This document shows positions 1 through 10,549 of a stretch of DNA of 64,000 nucleotides, piece after piece. The translations under genes and the position numbers were made by a program. Within the stretch, counting starts at the first letter, position 1. The number at the start of each line of letters is the position of its first letter. The notes under the pieces were generated by a model. That model did no database searches. It was given only the letters and a program-made list of their open reading frames with translations, and was not told where the DNA came from. This DNA is from Pleurostoma richardsiae (Eukaryota; Ascomycota; Sordariomycetes; Calosphaeriales; Pleurostomataceae): contig JANBVO010000033.1 of the NCBI GenBank assembly GCA_030052745.1, positions 186,001-250,000 of the forward strand, in the 5' to 3' direction.

Positions 1-551
1 TGCAGATTTGACCGCAAGCCACTTCACAACCCACCGAATCACGTTCATTTGGGTGCGAGGCCTGTGTCGCCAGCCAGTCACCGACGACCACCTATTCACG
101 CGCTCAACCTTGTAGGGCTCTTGTCTGAACTCATACCTACTGTATTGAGCACTGAAGAGACCCGCATTAAAGTCAGAAGGACTAATCATGGTCAACTGAC
201 GAATTCCAGCATACTTAAGTGCGTTCGTAACGAGTGGATGGTGGCTGCCTAAACCAAACCTCCTTATCGCATGAGCCTCACACCATCTCCAACAACAGCT
301 TTAATATCCAATCCTTTCTTGCCGCGTTTCCCTCACAAATTGTCTTCAGCCCGGCTTCTCACCCTCCTTGATCCTAATCTAGACCATGCAGTTCATGGCG
401 GGGCCGCATAATCAGAAGAGCAGCCGTCAAGGCCTACTGGCTCGCAGTCTTCGGGGAATGCTTCTCGAAATGAAGGCGGGATGCGGATCAACCGAGAACT
501 ATTGGCGATGCCGAAGCACTAGAGCCACCCTCGTTCAATAAGTTTTGCGAA

Positions 552-820
552 GTGCTCATGCAGGATATGCATTATCGACAGACGCGACTTGCACGGAGTC
601 GCGTCCCTGCTGTCAGCCGGAGAAATAGGGACGGTGTCAAATGTATCGCCCTGGGCGCAGTCGAAGGCCATGATCAGATGATCAAGTTCCTCCACGACGA
701 TTCCGACAGTCGTGGACGGACACCCCTGATGGAGGCGGCACTCTGGGGGCGCCTATCCACGGCGGTTGAACACCGTGGACCCCCCAGCAGGATGTCCCGG
801 ACGCAATGCCCCTGCTCGAA
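552..820 (+). pseudogene. Ankyrin-repeat gene relic
   Basis: The reading frame carries a recognisable ankyrin pattern: a segment ending EGHDQMIKFLHDD is followed by DSRGRTPLMEAALWGRL, which matches the canonical GRTPLxxAxxxGxL ankyrin core. Coding sense is lost after about position 770 and no intact start or further repeats are in frame. I read it as a decayed fragment of a fungal ankyrin protein. It lies just upstream of a kinase relic, and the two could derive from one or two parental genes. What is seen is the repeat core; the rest is inference. Confidence 0.5.
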
Positions 821-951
821 GAATATACCGACGTTGATGCAGCACGAGCCTTACTCCATAGGGAAATCAAGGTTATGGAGAGGTTATTCTTGTTGACGGC
901 GCGCACAGGACCATGTCATTGAATATCTAGGCCACCAACACTCGACGCTCT

Positions 952-1101
952 CCGTTCAGAGATTTCATGCCGCTGCGAGAAGGCTCTCTGATCAGCTTCG
1001 TCAAGACGGAGCCGATCGCCGACTACACACAGCTCTGCCTCGACATGCTGGAACATTTACTCGGCGCCTTCGACTATCTAGCGAGCAAGAACCTACCATA
1101 G
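952..1101 (+). pseudogene. Protein kinase fragment (relic)
   Basis: This open stretch reads LREGSLISFVKTEP ... LLGAFDYLASKNLP and then stops. It resembles the segment just before the catalytic loop of fungal Ser/Thr kinases, where an LKEGSL-type hinge leads to an LxALxYLxxKxIVHRD motif. The HRD catalytic loop itself is missing. The fragment ends about 30 bases before a copy of the dispersed palindromic repeat (1135-1175), so insertion or rearrangement there may have truncated it. There is no start codon or kinase N-lobe in frame. Confidence 0.45.
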
Positions 1102-1134
1102 TAGTCCACCTGGATCCCATACGTCTTTGAGAAC

Positions 1135-1175
1135 GCACGGGCCACATCTGTTTTCACTCCGTTAGTGATCCGTGC
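1135..1175 (+). repeat. Dispersed palindromic repeat, copy A
   Basis: A ~40-bp imperfect inverted repeat begins GCACGGGCCACA and ends GTGATCCGTGC. It is the first of seven copies in the window (others at 10809, 28831, 31320, 36896, 41432 and 54095). Flanking bases (TTTGAGAACGCACGGG) match those of the copies at 41432 and 54095, so the repeat unit is longer than the palindrome. Confidence 0.8.
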
Positions 1176-1739
1176 GTGCTTTTGTCGCCACCTAAGATGG
1201 GTGCCTGGCTAACCACAGTCAATCACTAGTGCCCGCCCGTTTTCCTGCCTAAATCCCGAAGCCCACATTCATCGGATCACCATGTCTCTCAGCCTTGTCC
1301 ATTGAGGAACGGTATTCCTTTTGATAAATTCAAGCGATTGTCTTGCCAGGTTCGGCTTGGATGAGTTTAATCCCAGCCATACCGGGCTGTAGTCCACTAC
1401 AGCTACTAATTTTAAATAGCGTTCAACAATAGTCAAAGACAAGGGAAGCTTAGAAGCGGACGCCGCTTGCTTGGCGAGGTCAGGGGCGAAGGTTTTGCGG
1501 GCCGCGAACTAAACGGTCGGGCTAGAGACCATCCCCGCCATCCCGCCCGAGTTTCATTGGCGTACTGGAGTGCTAGCCGCCGCAGCCACCCACCCTCGAA
1601 GGCTGTTGTTCAATCAGCTGCTGCAGCTGGACATCCTTTGCCGCACCACATCTCTTGACCAATCCAAACGCAAACAGATTCAGCATCCACCATACCAAAA
1701 TTTACATCTACTAAAAAGAGAATGGCCTCGCTGTATTCT

Positions 1740-3746
1740 CTAGCCTTTGTGTGACCGTTGCTTTCGACCGGAGGATTTCCGCTTTGCCACTCCTGCAGGC
1801 TGGGAGGTGGTGTGACATCCATTTTGTGAGGACGCATTACGCCTATGGCCATTCCTTCGCCATTTGTCTACCGACTTGGTAGACTTGGTAGACTTGACGG
1901 ATCCTCCAGCCTTAATAGGCCGCGTTGACCGATTTGACCGGGCCGTCCTTGGTGATGGTTGTTCTAGAGAGTTTGATTTGGATGGATCTGCATGACCTCG
2001 CCTTGGACGTGATGCCGTGGGAACGATCGTTGCATCTGTCTGTGTCTTGATTGCTACAGAGCTCGCTGTGTGGTGTGCCGGGCGTGTAAGAGATAAACGT
2101 GCTGCAGAGACCATTGATACATCTGCTAGTGCCATGGATGCGGCGGAGATCATTTTAATGTCCGTCAGGCGCGTAATCGTTGAAGGTGCTGCAGAAATCA
2201 TTGCCACATCGACCTCGTCGGTAGGCGAGGATAGCACACCTAAGGTCGGCCGCATATTGTTCTGCACAGTTTGGAGACCGAAGAACTCGTCGAGAAGAGA
2301 TCGAGCCGTTGGGCGCTGATCAGCGGTGTCGGCGAGCATGGATGCGTATTGCGATGCGTGCTGGCTCAGGTGTGCCTGAAGTTGGCGATGCCACTGCAGC
2401 CAGTAGTCTTGCCATCGATATCGCTTATCGAGTTCCTCGTACCCTCCGTAGCAATCCACGAGAGTCGCGCCGAGTGAGTATATGTCGACCTCGGGTGTTT
2501 GCTCAGCGTACTGCAGAAGGACCTCGGGTGCTGCATACCACTCCGTTCCCATGAGAGTCACTGATTTATCAACAAACTTTGCGACGCCGAAATCTGTCAG
2601 GAAGAAGTCTCCGCCACGAAAGAGAATATTTGCAGGCTTGATGTCCCGATGGATGATGCCTTGCTTGTGGACGTGGTCTAGCACAAGAAGCATTTTGTGT
2701 AGCATCCTCTCGATCGTAGAGTGTATTACGTCTGGCGCTGTATGTCTCAAATGCCGCAGCAATGTATAGAGGTTTCCATCATAGACCGGCATGAATAACT
2801 TGACCTTCTTTCCGAGCTCCCAGCCTTGGTGAAACAGATACGGCACGATATTGGGCTGTTGCCGCTGTGAGTGAAAAAGAAGAGTAGGCAAGGTTGCGAG
2901 ACTTACATGAGCCGCTTTCTTCACTAGGTTCACCTCTTTCAGAAGCCTCGCCTTGTAATCGCTCTCATTGTATATACCCCATTCAGGCATCACCCTCCAG
3001 CGGATTGTCTTCTGAGCATAGTGATCCCCAGTGTCCAGATGAACGACTCTGTGTACGTCGCCTTGTCCCCCACTTCCGAGTAGCGCGCGTTCAACGCATC
3101 TCAGCTCTTCTCCTGGCTTGAGTCCGTCTGGATGCCTCCTCCGAAGATTGTAACCTTTTCCAGTCATTGTCGACCGATCCGACTGTATGCCCATAGCGTC
3201 GAGCCGCTCTATCGTCCATTCAAACGTCCTGAACTCGTCCGGAATCTGGTGGACGAAGGCGAGTCTTTCGGACGCGAATGCTGCGTTGTCTTGGTCGGTC
3301 GCAGCTCTTCGGGGTATAAGGCGGAATACCGCCTTATCGATCTCAAAAATCCATTCCTTGTCCAGTAGCACAACACACCGCCGAGGACTGGTGCATATCT
3401 GTTCTTCCGCCTTTTTATTGTCCTTGCCGATCTTAAATAGTTGTGTATCGTCGTCCTTGGATATGTCATGGAGAAGTAGCTCTCCAGTTATTGGGTGGAA
3501 GTCGAAATAGCACTGGTCGGTGTTCGGAAACTTGTGCAGGATTATATCGTTCGTGAAATGGAAGCGACCAAATGTAACGAGGCGGCTTGGAATCTTCGCA
3601 GGCTGGTCAAGTCCGATCCTTAAGAAACGCCTCGAGACGTTGCTCGGATCTACGCGTCGTCGACTGCTATTAGCCTCATGGTCGACAATTTCGAGGGCTT
3701 CCTCATTTTCGGGGATCAAATAGAAAACAGTCCCGGGCTCATCCAT
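1740..3746 (-). CDS. FHA-like domain Ser/Thr protein kinase
   Basis: This predicted nuclear or cytosolic protein kinase has about 654 residues after removal of one 42-base intron (2865-2906, GTAAGT...CACAG). That intron is in frame and would otherwise insert 14 residues between KKAAH and RQQPNIV. Residues ~40-147 resemble a divergent FHA phosphothreonine-binding domain (FGRFHFTNDIIL ... CYFDFHP ... WIFEI). The kinase domain follows with a Gly loop GSGGQGDV (~224), Lys in AQK (~246), HRDIKPAN (~338 spliced), DFG and APE, all intact, so activity is expected. The C-terminal ~170 residues are Ser/Thr/Arg-rich and disordered, ending in a basic tail. The start ATG at 3746 opens directly into the conserved region. 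Its upstream neighbour is the divergently oriented basic protein at 4058, the same arrangement as at 21-26 kb. The substrate is unknown. Confidence 0.85.
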   Translation of the reverse strand: MDEPGTVFYLIPENEEALEIVDHEANSSRRRVDPSNVSRRFLRIGLDQPAKIPSRLVTFGRFHFTNDIILHKFPNTDQCYFDFHPITGELLLHDISKDDDTQLFKIGKDNKKAEEQICTSPRRCVVLLDKEWIFEIDKAVFRLIPRRAATDQDNAAFASERLAFVHQIPDEFRTFEWTIERLDAMGIQSDRSTMTGKGYNLRRRHPDGLKPGEELRCVERALLGSGGQGDVHRVVHLDTGDHYAQKTIRWRVMPEWGIYNESDYKARLLKEVNLVKKAAHVSLATLPTLLFHSQRQQPNIVPYLFHQGWELGKKVKLFMPVYDGNLYTLLRHLRHTAPDVIHSTIERMLHKMLLVLDHVHKQGIIHRDIKPANILFRGGDFFLTDFGVAKFVDKSVTLMGTEWYAAPEVLLQYAEQTPEVDIYSLGATLVDCYGGYEELDKRYRWQDYWLQWHRQLQAHLSQHASQYASMLADTADQRPTARSLLDEFFGLQTVQNNMRPTLGVLSSPTDEVDVAMISAAPSTITRLTDIKMISAASMALADVSMVSAARLSLTRPAHHTASSVAIKTQTDATIVPTASRPRRGHADPSKSNSLEQPSPRTARSNRSTRPIKAGGSVKSTKSTKSVDKWRRNGHRRNASSQNGCHTTSQPAGVAKRKSSGRKQRSHKG

Positions 3747-4057
3747 CTGGAATACATTTTGTCGAGGGAAAGGAGAAAGAACGGAATTCTGAGAACACGG
3801 AGTGGGCGACGAATCCGTCTTGAACGGCGGCGGCTAAGCAGCGCGAAGCAGAGGACTTCCAAATCGATTGGCTGACGCGGGGTAGCTGTTGCAGTGCGTT
3901 TAGGCAGCGATGGCGCGTCGGATTATTTACGACCTGCATGATCGTTCCAGGTATTTGTCTCCGTCAATTTCTCTTTTTCCTCAATAAGTGTCAAGTCTCC
4001 CTTTCACCAAACCCTCAAGTCCCAAAGCTTATCCAACTCTGCTTAGGATACCTCTTT

Positions 4058-6232
4058 ATGGCTCCAATTAGACGATCACGGCGCCGAGCTGGCACTACCG
4101 CCGAACCAAACGGGGACCTAGCAACTTCCCGGCCCTCCCGACCTGGTAACAATTGTCGCGAGCCCCGCGATGTCGACCACGAGCTTGACGACAGCCCCAT
4201 CGCAAGCAATTCTCAAGACAATAGGTTCTGGACACCGGAGCCAGAGCCGTATGATGAGGAGGCATATACTGCTTGGGGTCGGAAGCATTATGGAGAAGAC
4301 TGGTACGAACAGCGAGAGCTTATGTTCCAGGAAAGGAACCTCGTCAAGCTTGATGTGAAAGACGATCATATCTATCTGGAGCGTCAGAAAGCTCTCAGGC
4401 AGATGGAACGCGAAAGAGAGGAAGGGAAACTGCTTCTGGACAGGGCCAAGACGTGGCAGGAGCTCATGGCTTGGGCCCGAATGCATTACGGCGACGTCTG
4501 GTTCGCACAACGACAAGCTTTGGAGCAAGATAAGCAGCGAGAAAAAGAGGCAGAGGGTCGCAGTGACGAATACAAGAAATCGAAGAAAGCCCGCAGGCGG
4601 CGGGAATTGGTCCGAAATCTGCAATGGGATAAGGACGAAGAGATGCTGGCCCAAGGCAAGACATGGCAGGAGATTATGGCATGGCCTCCCCAGCCCTCAA
4701 GCATCATACCACCGACCGAGATGGCTATGAGCGAGGCCACCGGCGCCGATCCCGTGCGTTCGCCTTCTGTCAGCAGCGACGACAGCATGATCAGCACATA
4801 TCCCCCCACTCCAAGCGATTGTCGCCGTGAAGCAAAGCACGGGCCACAACCAATATATCCTCAGAAGGGCTATGATTCAGATGTTGCTTGGAAGGAAGCG
4901 ATGGGCAGTGCCAACTGGGAAGGGTTTGAGTGGCGAGCTATCGCGTGGCGCTGGTCTGAAGCGGAATATGAGGAAGGGAAGAAGGGCAAGGTAGAAGTGC
5001 TCAGGCACAAGAGATCACTGCGTGAGTATGTGGAGTCTAAGCGGAGGGATTTAGATGAACGGGCGGACATAGGACACGCCAATCGGTTCTTGCGGGGAGC
5101 CGACAAGGAAATCCAGCGCGAGCGCCGAATCAGAGACATTGATCTTCGGCAGAGAGGATGGACCCAGGAGGATATCGACGCCCTGGATCGAGAAATAGAT
5201 GCAAGGAGGAAGGAATTCCGTGAACGAAAACAAAAGGACATGGACACGCCCTGGATACCGGATAAGCCCAAGAATCAAGCGCAGATGAACGCGAGATTCC
5301 GGGCCTGGGACGCCGCAGGTCTGAGACGCGAGATGCAGAATGAGATGGCTCGCTCGTACGGCTTTCAGGAAAGGCCGCCCAGTGTAGATGGACACGACGA
5401 GACCGGACACATGTGGGTGTCGCAGTGGAAGGACTGGGATGAACAACCAAAGCAGCCCGTGGTACCCATACCACCCCCCAACCCGCCACGAGATCACAAG
5501 GAAATGAACAAGAGATTCCTCATCTGGGACGAGCGGGGAGTCGGCCGGGAGAGACAGATCGAATTGGCTCGCTTGTACGGGTTCAACGCCAGACCGACTA
5601 GCCCGGACGGGCATCTTGAGAGTATGGTGGCATCGCCATCTCAGTCATCACCCCGATCAAAGAAAGATGATCCTCTTCGGAAAAGCCGCGGCGGTCGGAT
5701 TGTGAAGACGGCACCAAAGAGACAACCCAGCGGTCCCGGAGGCCAGTCTAGACACTCTGCGTCAACACATGTGGACGCCGGCCAACGTCGGGATCCCTCC
5801 AAGTCTGCGGAGCTCGTGGAGCTTGACACTACAGCACTTGAATGGCGCAAGAGACCGCGCAATACCCGTGGGGAAGAAGGATCCTCTAAAAATGAGGCAG
5901 CCCCATCTCCACCGCCAGTGAATCCGGGTCGTGGCCGCAAGGTCAAATCGACAGTTATGAATACAGCCGAGCAGCCGGGCTCTCTAAAGCTCCGTCGGAG
6001 TGCCCGCATCGCTCACCAACTGGAACAAGCTAAACGAGCCAAACAGTCTGAGGTCCCCGTTGAGCAGTTATACTCAACGAAGCCCACGCCTTCACGGAAC
6101 GCCGCGCGAGACAAACGTAAGAAGGCTCGTGGTACTGTCTCTTCTGAGAGAGGAGCGCGGTCTCCGAAGATCTCATCATCTAAACCGCAGGACATAGTAA
6201 AGAAGAAGAAGGCCCGGCGGCGAAAGACATGA
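4058..6232 (+). CDS. Basic Trp-rich repeat protein, kinase-linked partner
   Basis: I do not recognise a named family. The frame is open from an ATG at 3938, but the ATG at 4058 gives a natural N-terminus (MAPIRRSRRRAG) and about 724 residues. Two kinds of internal repeat are visible: a pair of helical Trp-rich units (AWGRKHYGEDWYEQR and AWARMHYGDVWFAQR) and, further on, a pair sharing MNxRFxxWDxxGxxRExQxExARxYGF. Acidic and coiled-coil stretches rich in E/R/K separate them. The C-terminus has LKLRRSARIAHQLEQ and a final run of lysines and arginines (VKKKKARRRK), plausible nuclear localisation or DNA/chromatin-binding signals. The same C-terminal motifs occur in the protein at 21281-23202 and in the relic at 11098. 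It is divergently paired with the kinase at 1740-3746, so a shared promoter and a joint function are likely but unproven. Confidence 0.75.
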   Translation: MAPIRRSRRRAGTTAEPNGDLATSRPSRPGNNCREPRDVDHELDDSPIASNSQDNRFWTPEPEPYDEEAYTAWGRKHYGEDWYEQRELMFQERNLVKLDVKDDHIYLERQKALRQMEREREEGKLLLDRAKTWQELMAWARMHYGDVWFAQRQALEQDKQREKEAEGRSDEYKKSKKARRRRELVRNLQWDKDEEMLAQGKTWQEIMAWPPQPSSIIPPTEMAMSEATGADPVRSPSVSSDDSMISTYPPTPSDCRREAKHGPQPIYPQKGYDSDVAWKEAMGSANWEGFEWRAIAWRWSEAEYEEGKKGKVEVLRHKRSLREYVESKRRDLDERADIGHANRFLRGADKEIQRERRIRDIDLRQRGWTQEDIDALDREIDARRKEFRERKQKDMDTPWIPDKPKNQAQMNARFRAWDAAGLRREMQNEMARSYGFQERPPSVDGHDETGHMWVSQWKDWDEQPKQPVVPIPPPNPPRDHKEMNKRFLIWDERGVGRERQIELARLYGFNARPTSPDGHLESMVASPSQSSPRSKKDDPLRKSRGGRIVKTAPKRQPSGPGGQSRHSASTHVDAGQRRDPSKSAELVELDTTALEWRKRPRNTRGEEGSSKNEAAPSPPPVNPGRGRKVKSTVMNTAEQPGSLKLRRSARIAHQLEQAKRAKQSEVPVEQLYSTKPTPSRNAARDKRKKARGTVSSERGARSPKISSSKPQDIVKKKKARRRKT

Positions 6233-6425
6233 GTGGGCGCCAGCTGGACCTGGGACGTTGTCAGAAGTCGAATAGAACTATGCGGTCATTCACCGCTTGA
6301 GCATACTGTAGGAGGCTCACATCATGTCTTCTCAATCTATGTACTACCGTGTTTACAGGTTCAGCATAAGACCGTGAAGCTCGACCTACAATCGGGATGA
6401 GAACTAGCTTGCAAGAAATGGTCTA
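6233..6425 (+). repeat. Direct duplicate of 11484-11665
   Basis: The 3' flank of the basic protein gene shares long identical blocks with 11484-11665, for example GGAGGCTCACATCATGTCTTCTC and GAGAACTAGCTTGCA separated by similar sequence. Together with the coding relic at 11098-11506 this marks a segmental duplication of the 3' end of the gene plus its flank. Confidence 0.8.
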
Positions 6426-7029
6426 CGGCCCCGTTGAGGTAGGCATCCTGCACACAATCCCGTAGCAAGTCCCTTGTCTTCTCTTGACCAATAGGATGAA
6501 AGCCGCGTAGGTTCCCGGTCACCACGGGGGCTATTCCGCTCTATGTATACCTCCTCAAAGATCACAAATGTTAGCAAGTGTATAGGTCCCACATATTACC
6601 CCACATTTTATACAAGTATTCTGACTGGCAGTCTTGCCGTTGGGTGACTTCCAAATCTGGGCTCGGCTGAGCTCGGCCAAAATATAATGTACATGTACCT
6701 TATATTTTCCTGATTTAATACCATTGTCTATGTAGAGATACTTTCTAGAATAGGATTAGCGTAGTCTTGAAGTTCTATGCTAACATTTGTGATCCTTTAA
6801 GAGGTGTACGTAGTCACCAGCTACCCCGCTCATCTCTCCATCTAATTCTCTTTCCTGATTGGCCCTATTAGTGTCTTTGCACACACAGTACTGTACCAAT
6901 GGCTCATGCCCTGTTCCGTGGAGGTGTGCAAGCGAGGAAGCCTATACCGCTCTTAAGTGTACTGTACAGTGCTGTACAGTACAAGAAAATGACAGGAACG
7001 TAAATCTTCGAGATGATCGTTGCTGAAAG

Positions 7030-7210
7030 AGGCGATCATGCTTTACAGTAAAAGGCGAATTGGGTGTCACTAAATTTTTACTTAACTTTTTTAAAAATAG
7101 TGGGGTAAGTGTGGCTTTGCAGGATAAACGTGTAGCGGGAGGTACTGCACTAACAGAGCGATACCTAACACGGGCAGAACTGGCCGTCAATCGTCACATG
7201 ACCACTTCCT
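7030..7210 (+). repeat. Dispersed repeat, inverted partner at 9940-10160
   Basis: The block ATTGGGTGTCACTAAATTTT followed by a T-rich tract and GGGGTAAG, CAGGATA and CAGAACTGGC recurs in reverse complement at 9940-10160. The two copies lie ~2.7 kb apart, flanking the 385-aa orphan gene. This is compatible with transposon ends or a transposon-derived repeat family; no transposase is visible between them. Confidence 0.7.
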
Positions 7211-7755
7211 TAAGTATCTACGGGTTTCTACGGGATTCCATTTGGGGTCCCCTCTCACTATTTCCATGACCTAGTTAAAATCACATCGATACTGAGTCTC
7301 TTGAGATGCATCGGGTGGTGTCACGGACCTGCTCGGCCGGGCCCAGGGTCCGGAGCCCGGACCCTAACGACAGCGTTCTGCCAGGCTACACCGCCTGCGA
7401 CCTACTTCTGACAGAGCCTGACCGTCAATACTGAGTAGCTCCTTGAGCTACGTCTTCATCAACAACCTGTTGCTTGCCAGCCCTATAGAAGACTGTTAGC
7501 TAATTAATCGATCCTGAACCGCGCAGATTATTCCATGCTGGCTTCGCCGACACGACGCCATTCACCTCGCCTGGGCTTTTGGCCTACTTCGCTCTGCCAG
7601 GCACTTTCCTTCCCTTTCCAAGATAGGGATAAATACAATGCTTTCCACCCCGAAGACACTATCGTGTCGGCGGTGAGAGTACGAGATATAAAGACTAAAC
7701 GTGCGTTGCAATGATAACTGCAGTCTAATCCTACCAGTACGCATCATGGTCTGCC

Positions 7756-8913
7756 TCAGACGTGAGGGACCCGACGCTCTCCAAGCATCCGAGGAGGAAC
7801 CGGAGCGCAAGGACAGTACAGTGAAGAATAGAGCAGGAGACCAGCCTCTGTTGGGACCGTAAAATACGGGTCTTCAAAGAACTGGGGCTCCAATGCTATC
7901 GATGTGTACTGGCCGACAAAGGGTAGGCAGAGTCCCACCTGCTGAAGCAACACCCATCTCGGCTTGGGCCGGAGAGCTCCGATGTGCTTTAGATGCTGAC
8001 GGTCCTCCGGTAGAGGCGTACACATGAACACGTAGGGAGCCCCCCCGTCACCTCTTTGGCCTTCGATGCAGAAGGGCCGCATCGCGTCGGGGAAAGTAAG
8101 GGACTCGGTGATGGCGAGAGGCTTGACGGTTGGCATCAAGATATGCAGGATAGGCTCCTCGCCGATCCGGGGGCGGACCTCATTGACGAGGAAGGCGCAC
8201 AGCTCGTCCAGATCGTCCCTATAGCCGATAAATTGAGGCCCGAGCGGGTCCTGGCGCTGGAGATCCTCGAACTTGGGGTGCCACTCATGCCCCTGGTGGA
8301 AGACAAAGAAATAGTGTGCCACCTCGTCAAGGGTATGCCGCTCGATCATGGTTCGGACGTACGAGTGTACGTGCTGGGGAAAGTAGTCGCCCCGCGAGTT
8401 GACCGAGTTTAGGTTCTGGTCGATGCCGCACAGCGACCCGGCGATCTTCTCGGTGTTGTCCGCGAGCCGCTTGATGGCGGCAACAGCGCCCGCTTCCGTA
8501 AGGAGACCTCCGATGCCAAGGATCTGACCCACGACAGAGGGCTTGCCAAAGGCTTTGATGGCGTCTGCGATGGACCGTAACGTCTCGTTGGAGGCTTCGG
8601 CCCGGCTCTCTAAGCCCTGCAGGGTATTCAAGATCTGGCCCAATTGCTCTCGCGACACCTCGGCTTGCGACCCCGCTGCATGACTGAAGATGTCAACAAA
8701 AGACCGCATCTGGGCATTGCTGACATCCGCTGCGGCGACTAGCTTCCGGATCTCTGCCAGGGTTCTGGCACCGTTGGGATCGTGTCGGACTCGATCCGAT
8801 ATATTGAGAGCGAGGTTGACGGCGTTCATGGTCGTATTGGCGCCCGATTCCCAGTCCTTCAAAGCATAGCGGAGGAATTCTCCCGCCTCCCCAGCACTAC
8901 TATTGTTCGCCAT
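7756..8913 (-). CDS. Hypothetical protein, helical N-terminal half
   Basis: This intronless 385-residue protein starts at an ATG and does not match a family I recognise. Residues ~20-120 are predicted by eye to be helical with heptad-like spacing. Residues ~128-165 form an unusually Gly/Ala/Ile/Leu-rich stretch (VVGQILGIGGLLTEAGAVAA) that could be membrane-interacting or a buried helical hairpin. The C-terminal ~200 residues look globular, with several Trp, Pro and Cys. The gene sits alone between two inverted repeats (7030-7210 and 9940-10160), which raises the possibility that it is cargo of a mobile unit. Good codon structure over the full length supports it being a real gene. Confidence 0.65.
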   Translation of the reverse strand: MANNSSAGEAGEFLRYALKDWESGANTTMNAVNLALNISDRVRHDPNGARTLAEIRKLVAAADVSNAQMRSFVDIFSHAAGSQAEVSREQLGQILNTLQGLESRAEASNETLRSIADAIKAFGKPSVVGQILGIGGLLTEAGAVAAIKRLADNTEKIAGSLCGIDQNLNSVNSRGDYFPQHVHSYVRTMIERHTLDEVAHYFFVFHQGHEWHPKFEDLQRQDPLGPQFIGYRDDLDELCAFLVNEVRPRIGEEPILHILMPTVKPLAITESLTFPDAMRPFCIEGQRGDGGAPYVFMCTPLPEDRQHLKHIGALRPKPRWVLLQQVGLCLPFVGQYTSIALEPQFFEDPYFTVPTEAGLLLYSSLYCPCAPVPPRMLGERRVPHV

Positions 8914-9939
8914 CGCAGCTCGTCTTGTGCCGGGTTTTGAGGATGGATGGGGATGGAAACACCGGGCTACGTGCTATTATTTAAAATTGGCACCGACCGA
9001 TTGGGGGGGAATAAGATAAATAGAGGGGAAAAGCAAGTTAATAGGTCTGTAGACCAAGCGTTGGGCCATCTTTGGGCAGCAATGCTAGCACGTGGCTTGA
9101 GAGGCTCGACTTGTGCTCGACTGTGCCCGATTGTGCCCGAATATGGCTAAGACGCTTTGGTGATGTTTACTATGTAGTACTGTAAGGCGCAAGCTGGTTG
9201 TAGGTGGAGAGCACGGACCGTTTAGTGGCTCCAGCTTGACTTGGCGGGGGAGAAATATCTTTGAGTGCCCCATCCTTGCCATCCTAGCCGTCCTAGCCAA
9301 AGCTATCCCAGTCCCAGCCGCATGCAATCCCAATTGCCATTCTAGTCAAATATCGCGCCACCAAGCCAAACACCCATCCTAATGGCATGCTCGATCGTGG
9401 AAGACGCTACACTGGAGACTGTCCCTGTTACGGGTCCTGCCAATGGTTTGAGGAACTGAAGTATGCAGTTGTGGCGCATCGGTTTTGTGTGGCTTAAAAG
9501 AAGCTCGGGACGTTCAGTGGATCGGGCGCTGGGGAGGCGCTTTTGTCTCTTCGTTCCGTTCCTCAAGGCACGCGAAAATCTATGCCAGGGAACCAACCAA
9601 ATCCTGCAGCAGGACGCATTAATCACTTCAATCCAGTCTATTAATGCCATGTTCAGCCTCGTTAATGACCACCTTCAATATCCTTCTCCCAAAGTTACGA
9701 TAGTGGAAGTCTACCATTTCACATCGATACTGTATAGGTACGGCTGTTCGATTACATATTACAGAGGGCTTTCAGCATGGTTGATGTCATGCAGCTACGG
9801 CGGCCGACGGGCTGTTCTTCGACTGGGCATTTCGGACTGTTGTCTCTCTAGACGGATTCTCTGGACGGCGCGCATGGTGCACGAGGCTTTTGACGCTATT
9901 AACTGGTTCTCAATTCCTTGTGTTAGCAAAGATTTGATC

Positions 9940-10160
9940 AGGATACGCTGTGCAGCATCCAGTTGCGGCTCGAGAACGCTGATTCTGGTGGGGATAGAAG
10001 AAGAGGGGAAACAGCCAGTTCTGACTTTGTTAGGGATCGCTTTCTTATGTACTTCCCACTACAAGTGTATCCTGTAAAGCCACGCAGCCACAGGCTTACC
10101 CCGCCGATACTAAAAAAAGTTAAGTAAAAATTTAACGACACCTAATTTGCCTTGTACTGT
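9940..10160 (-). repeat. Dispersed repeat, inverted partner of 7030-7210
   Basis: The reverse complement of this block reproduces the order of motifs in 7030-7210: a GGTGTCGTTAAATTTTTAC-type block, a T-rich tract, GGGGTAAGCC, ACAGGATAC and CAGAACTGGC. It is the same family in the opposite orientation. Confidence 0.7.
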
Positions 10161-10549
10161 ACGATCGTTACAGTATTCAAAGCCGGATATGGACTGTAAT
10201 GTCCAGTTTTGTCGTACAGGACCAGGGTACTGTAGTATCTTGAGAGGTCTCTGCCTCTGGTTTTGGAGGACGGATGGCTGGCCTGAAGTTCCCGTGCACG
10301 GCGAGCAGGCCACAGCTGTGTCAGCCACACGGCGTCACTTAGCGCCGTAAGTGGCCACAACCTGCAGTACAGTGCGGACATCACCATCTGCTACTCCGTC
10401 GAGAGCATGTACATGCTGTCACAAAGGGTGTGCGTACGCAGTACAATTGTTACAGTAGAGCTTGGCACACACATCGCAGCAAATAATGGCCGTTGTTTTT
10501 CGGATCTACATTCAAGTGACACGGAGTAACCTTCCAGATATGGCGTTGA

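Larger units (their letters stand above)
6233..7755. other. Gene-free stretch with repeats
   Basis: No supported gene was found. The first ~190 bases are shared with 11484-11665. Around 6885-6985 there are nested GTACTGTAC-type palindromes. 7030-7210 is an inverted copy of sequence at 9940-10160. Short open frames here look like noise. Confidence 0.6.

Noticed and set aside
4118-4654. Minus-strand frames with hydrophobic runs suggesting a membrane protein
   Set aside because: They are antisense to the acidic/basic repeat protein; the apparent hydrophobicity comes from the complement of Glu/Lys codons.
7030-10160. Complete autonomous transposon
   Set aside because: Inverted repeats are present but no transposase, reverse transcriptase or recombinase frame is found between them.
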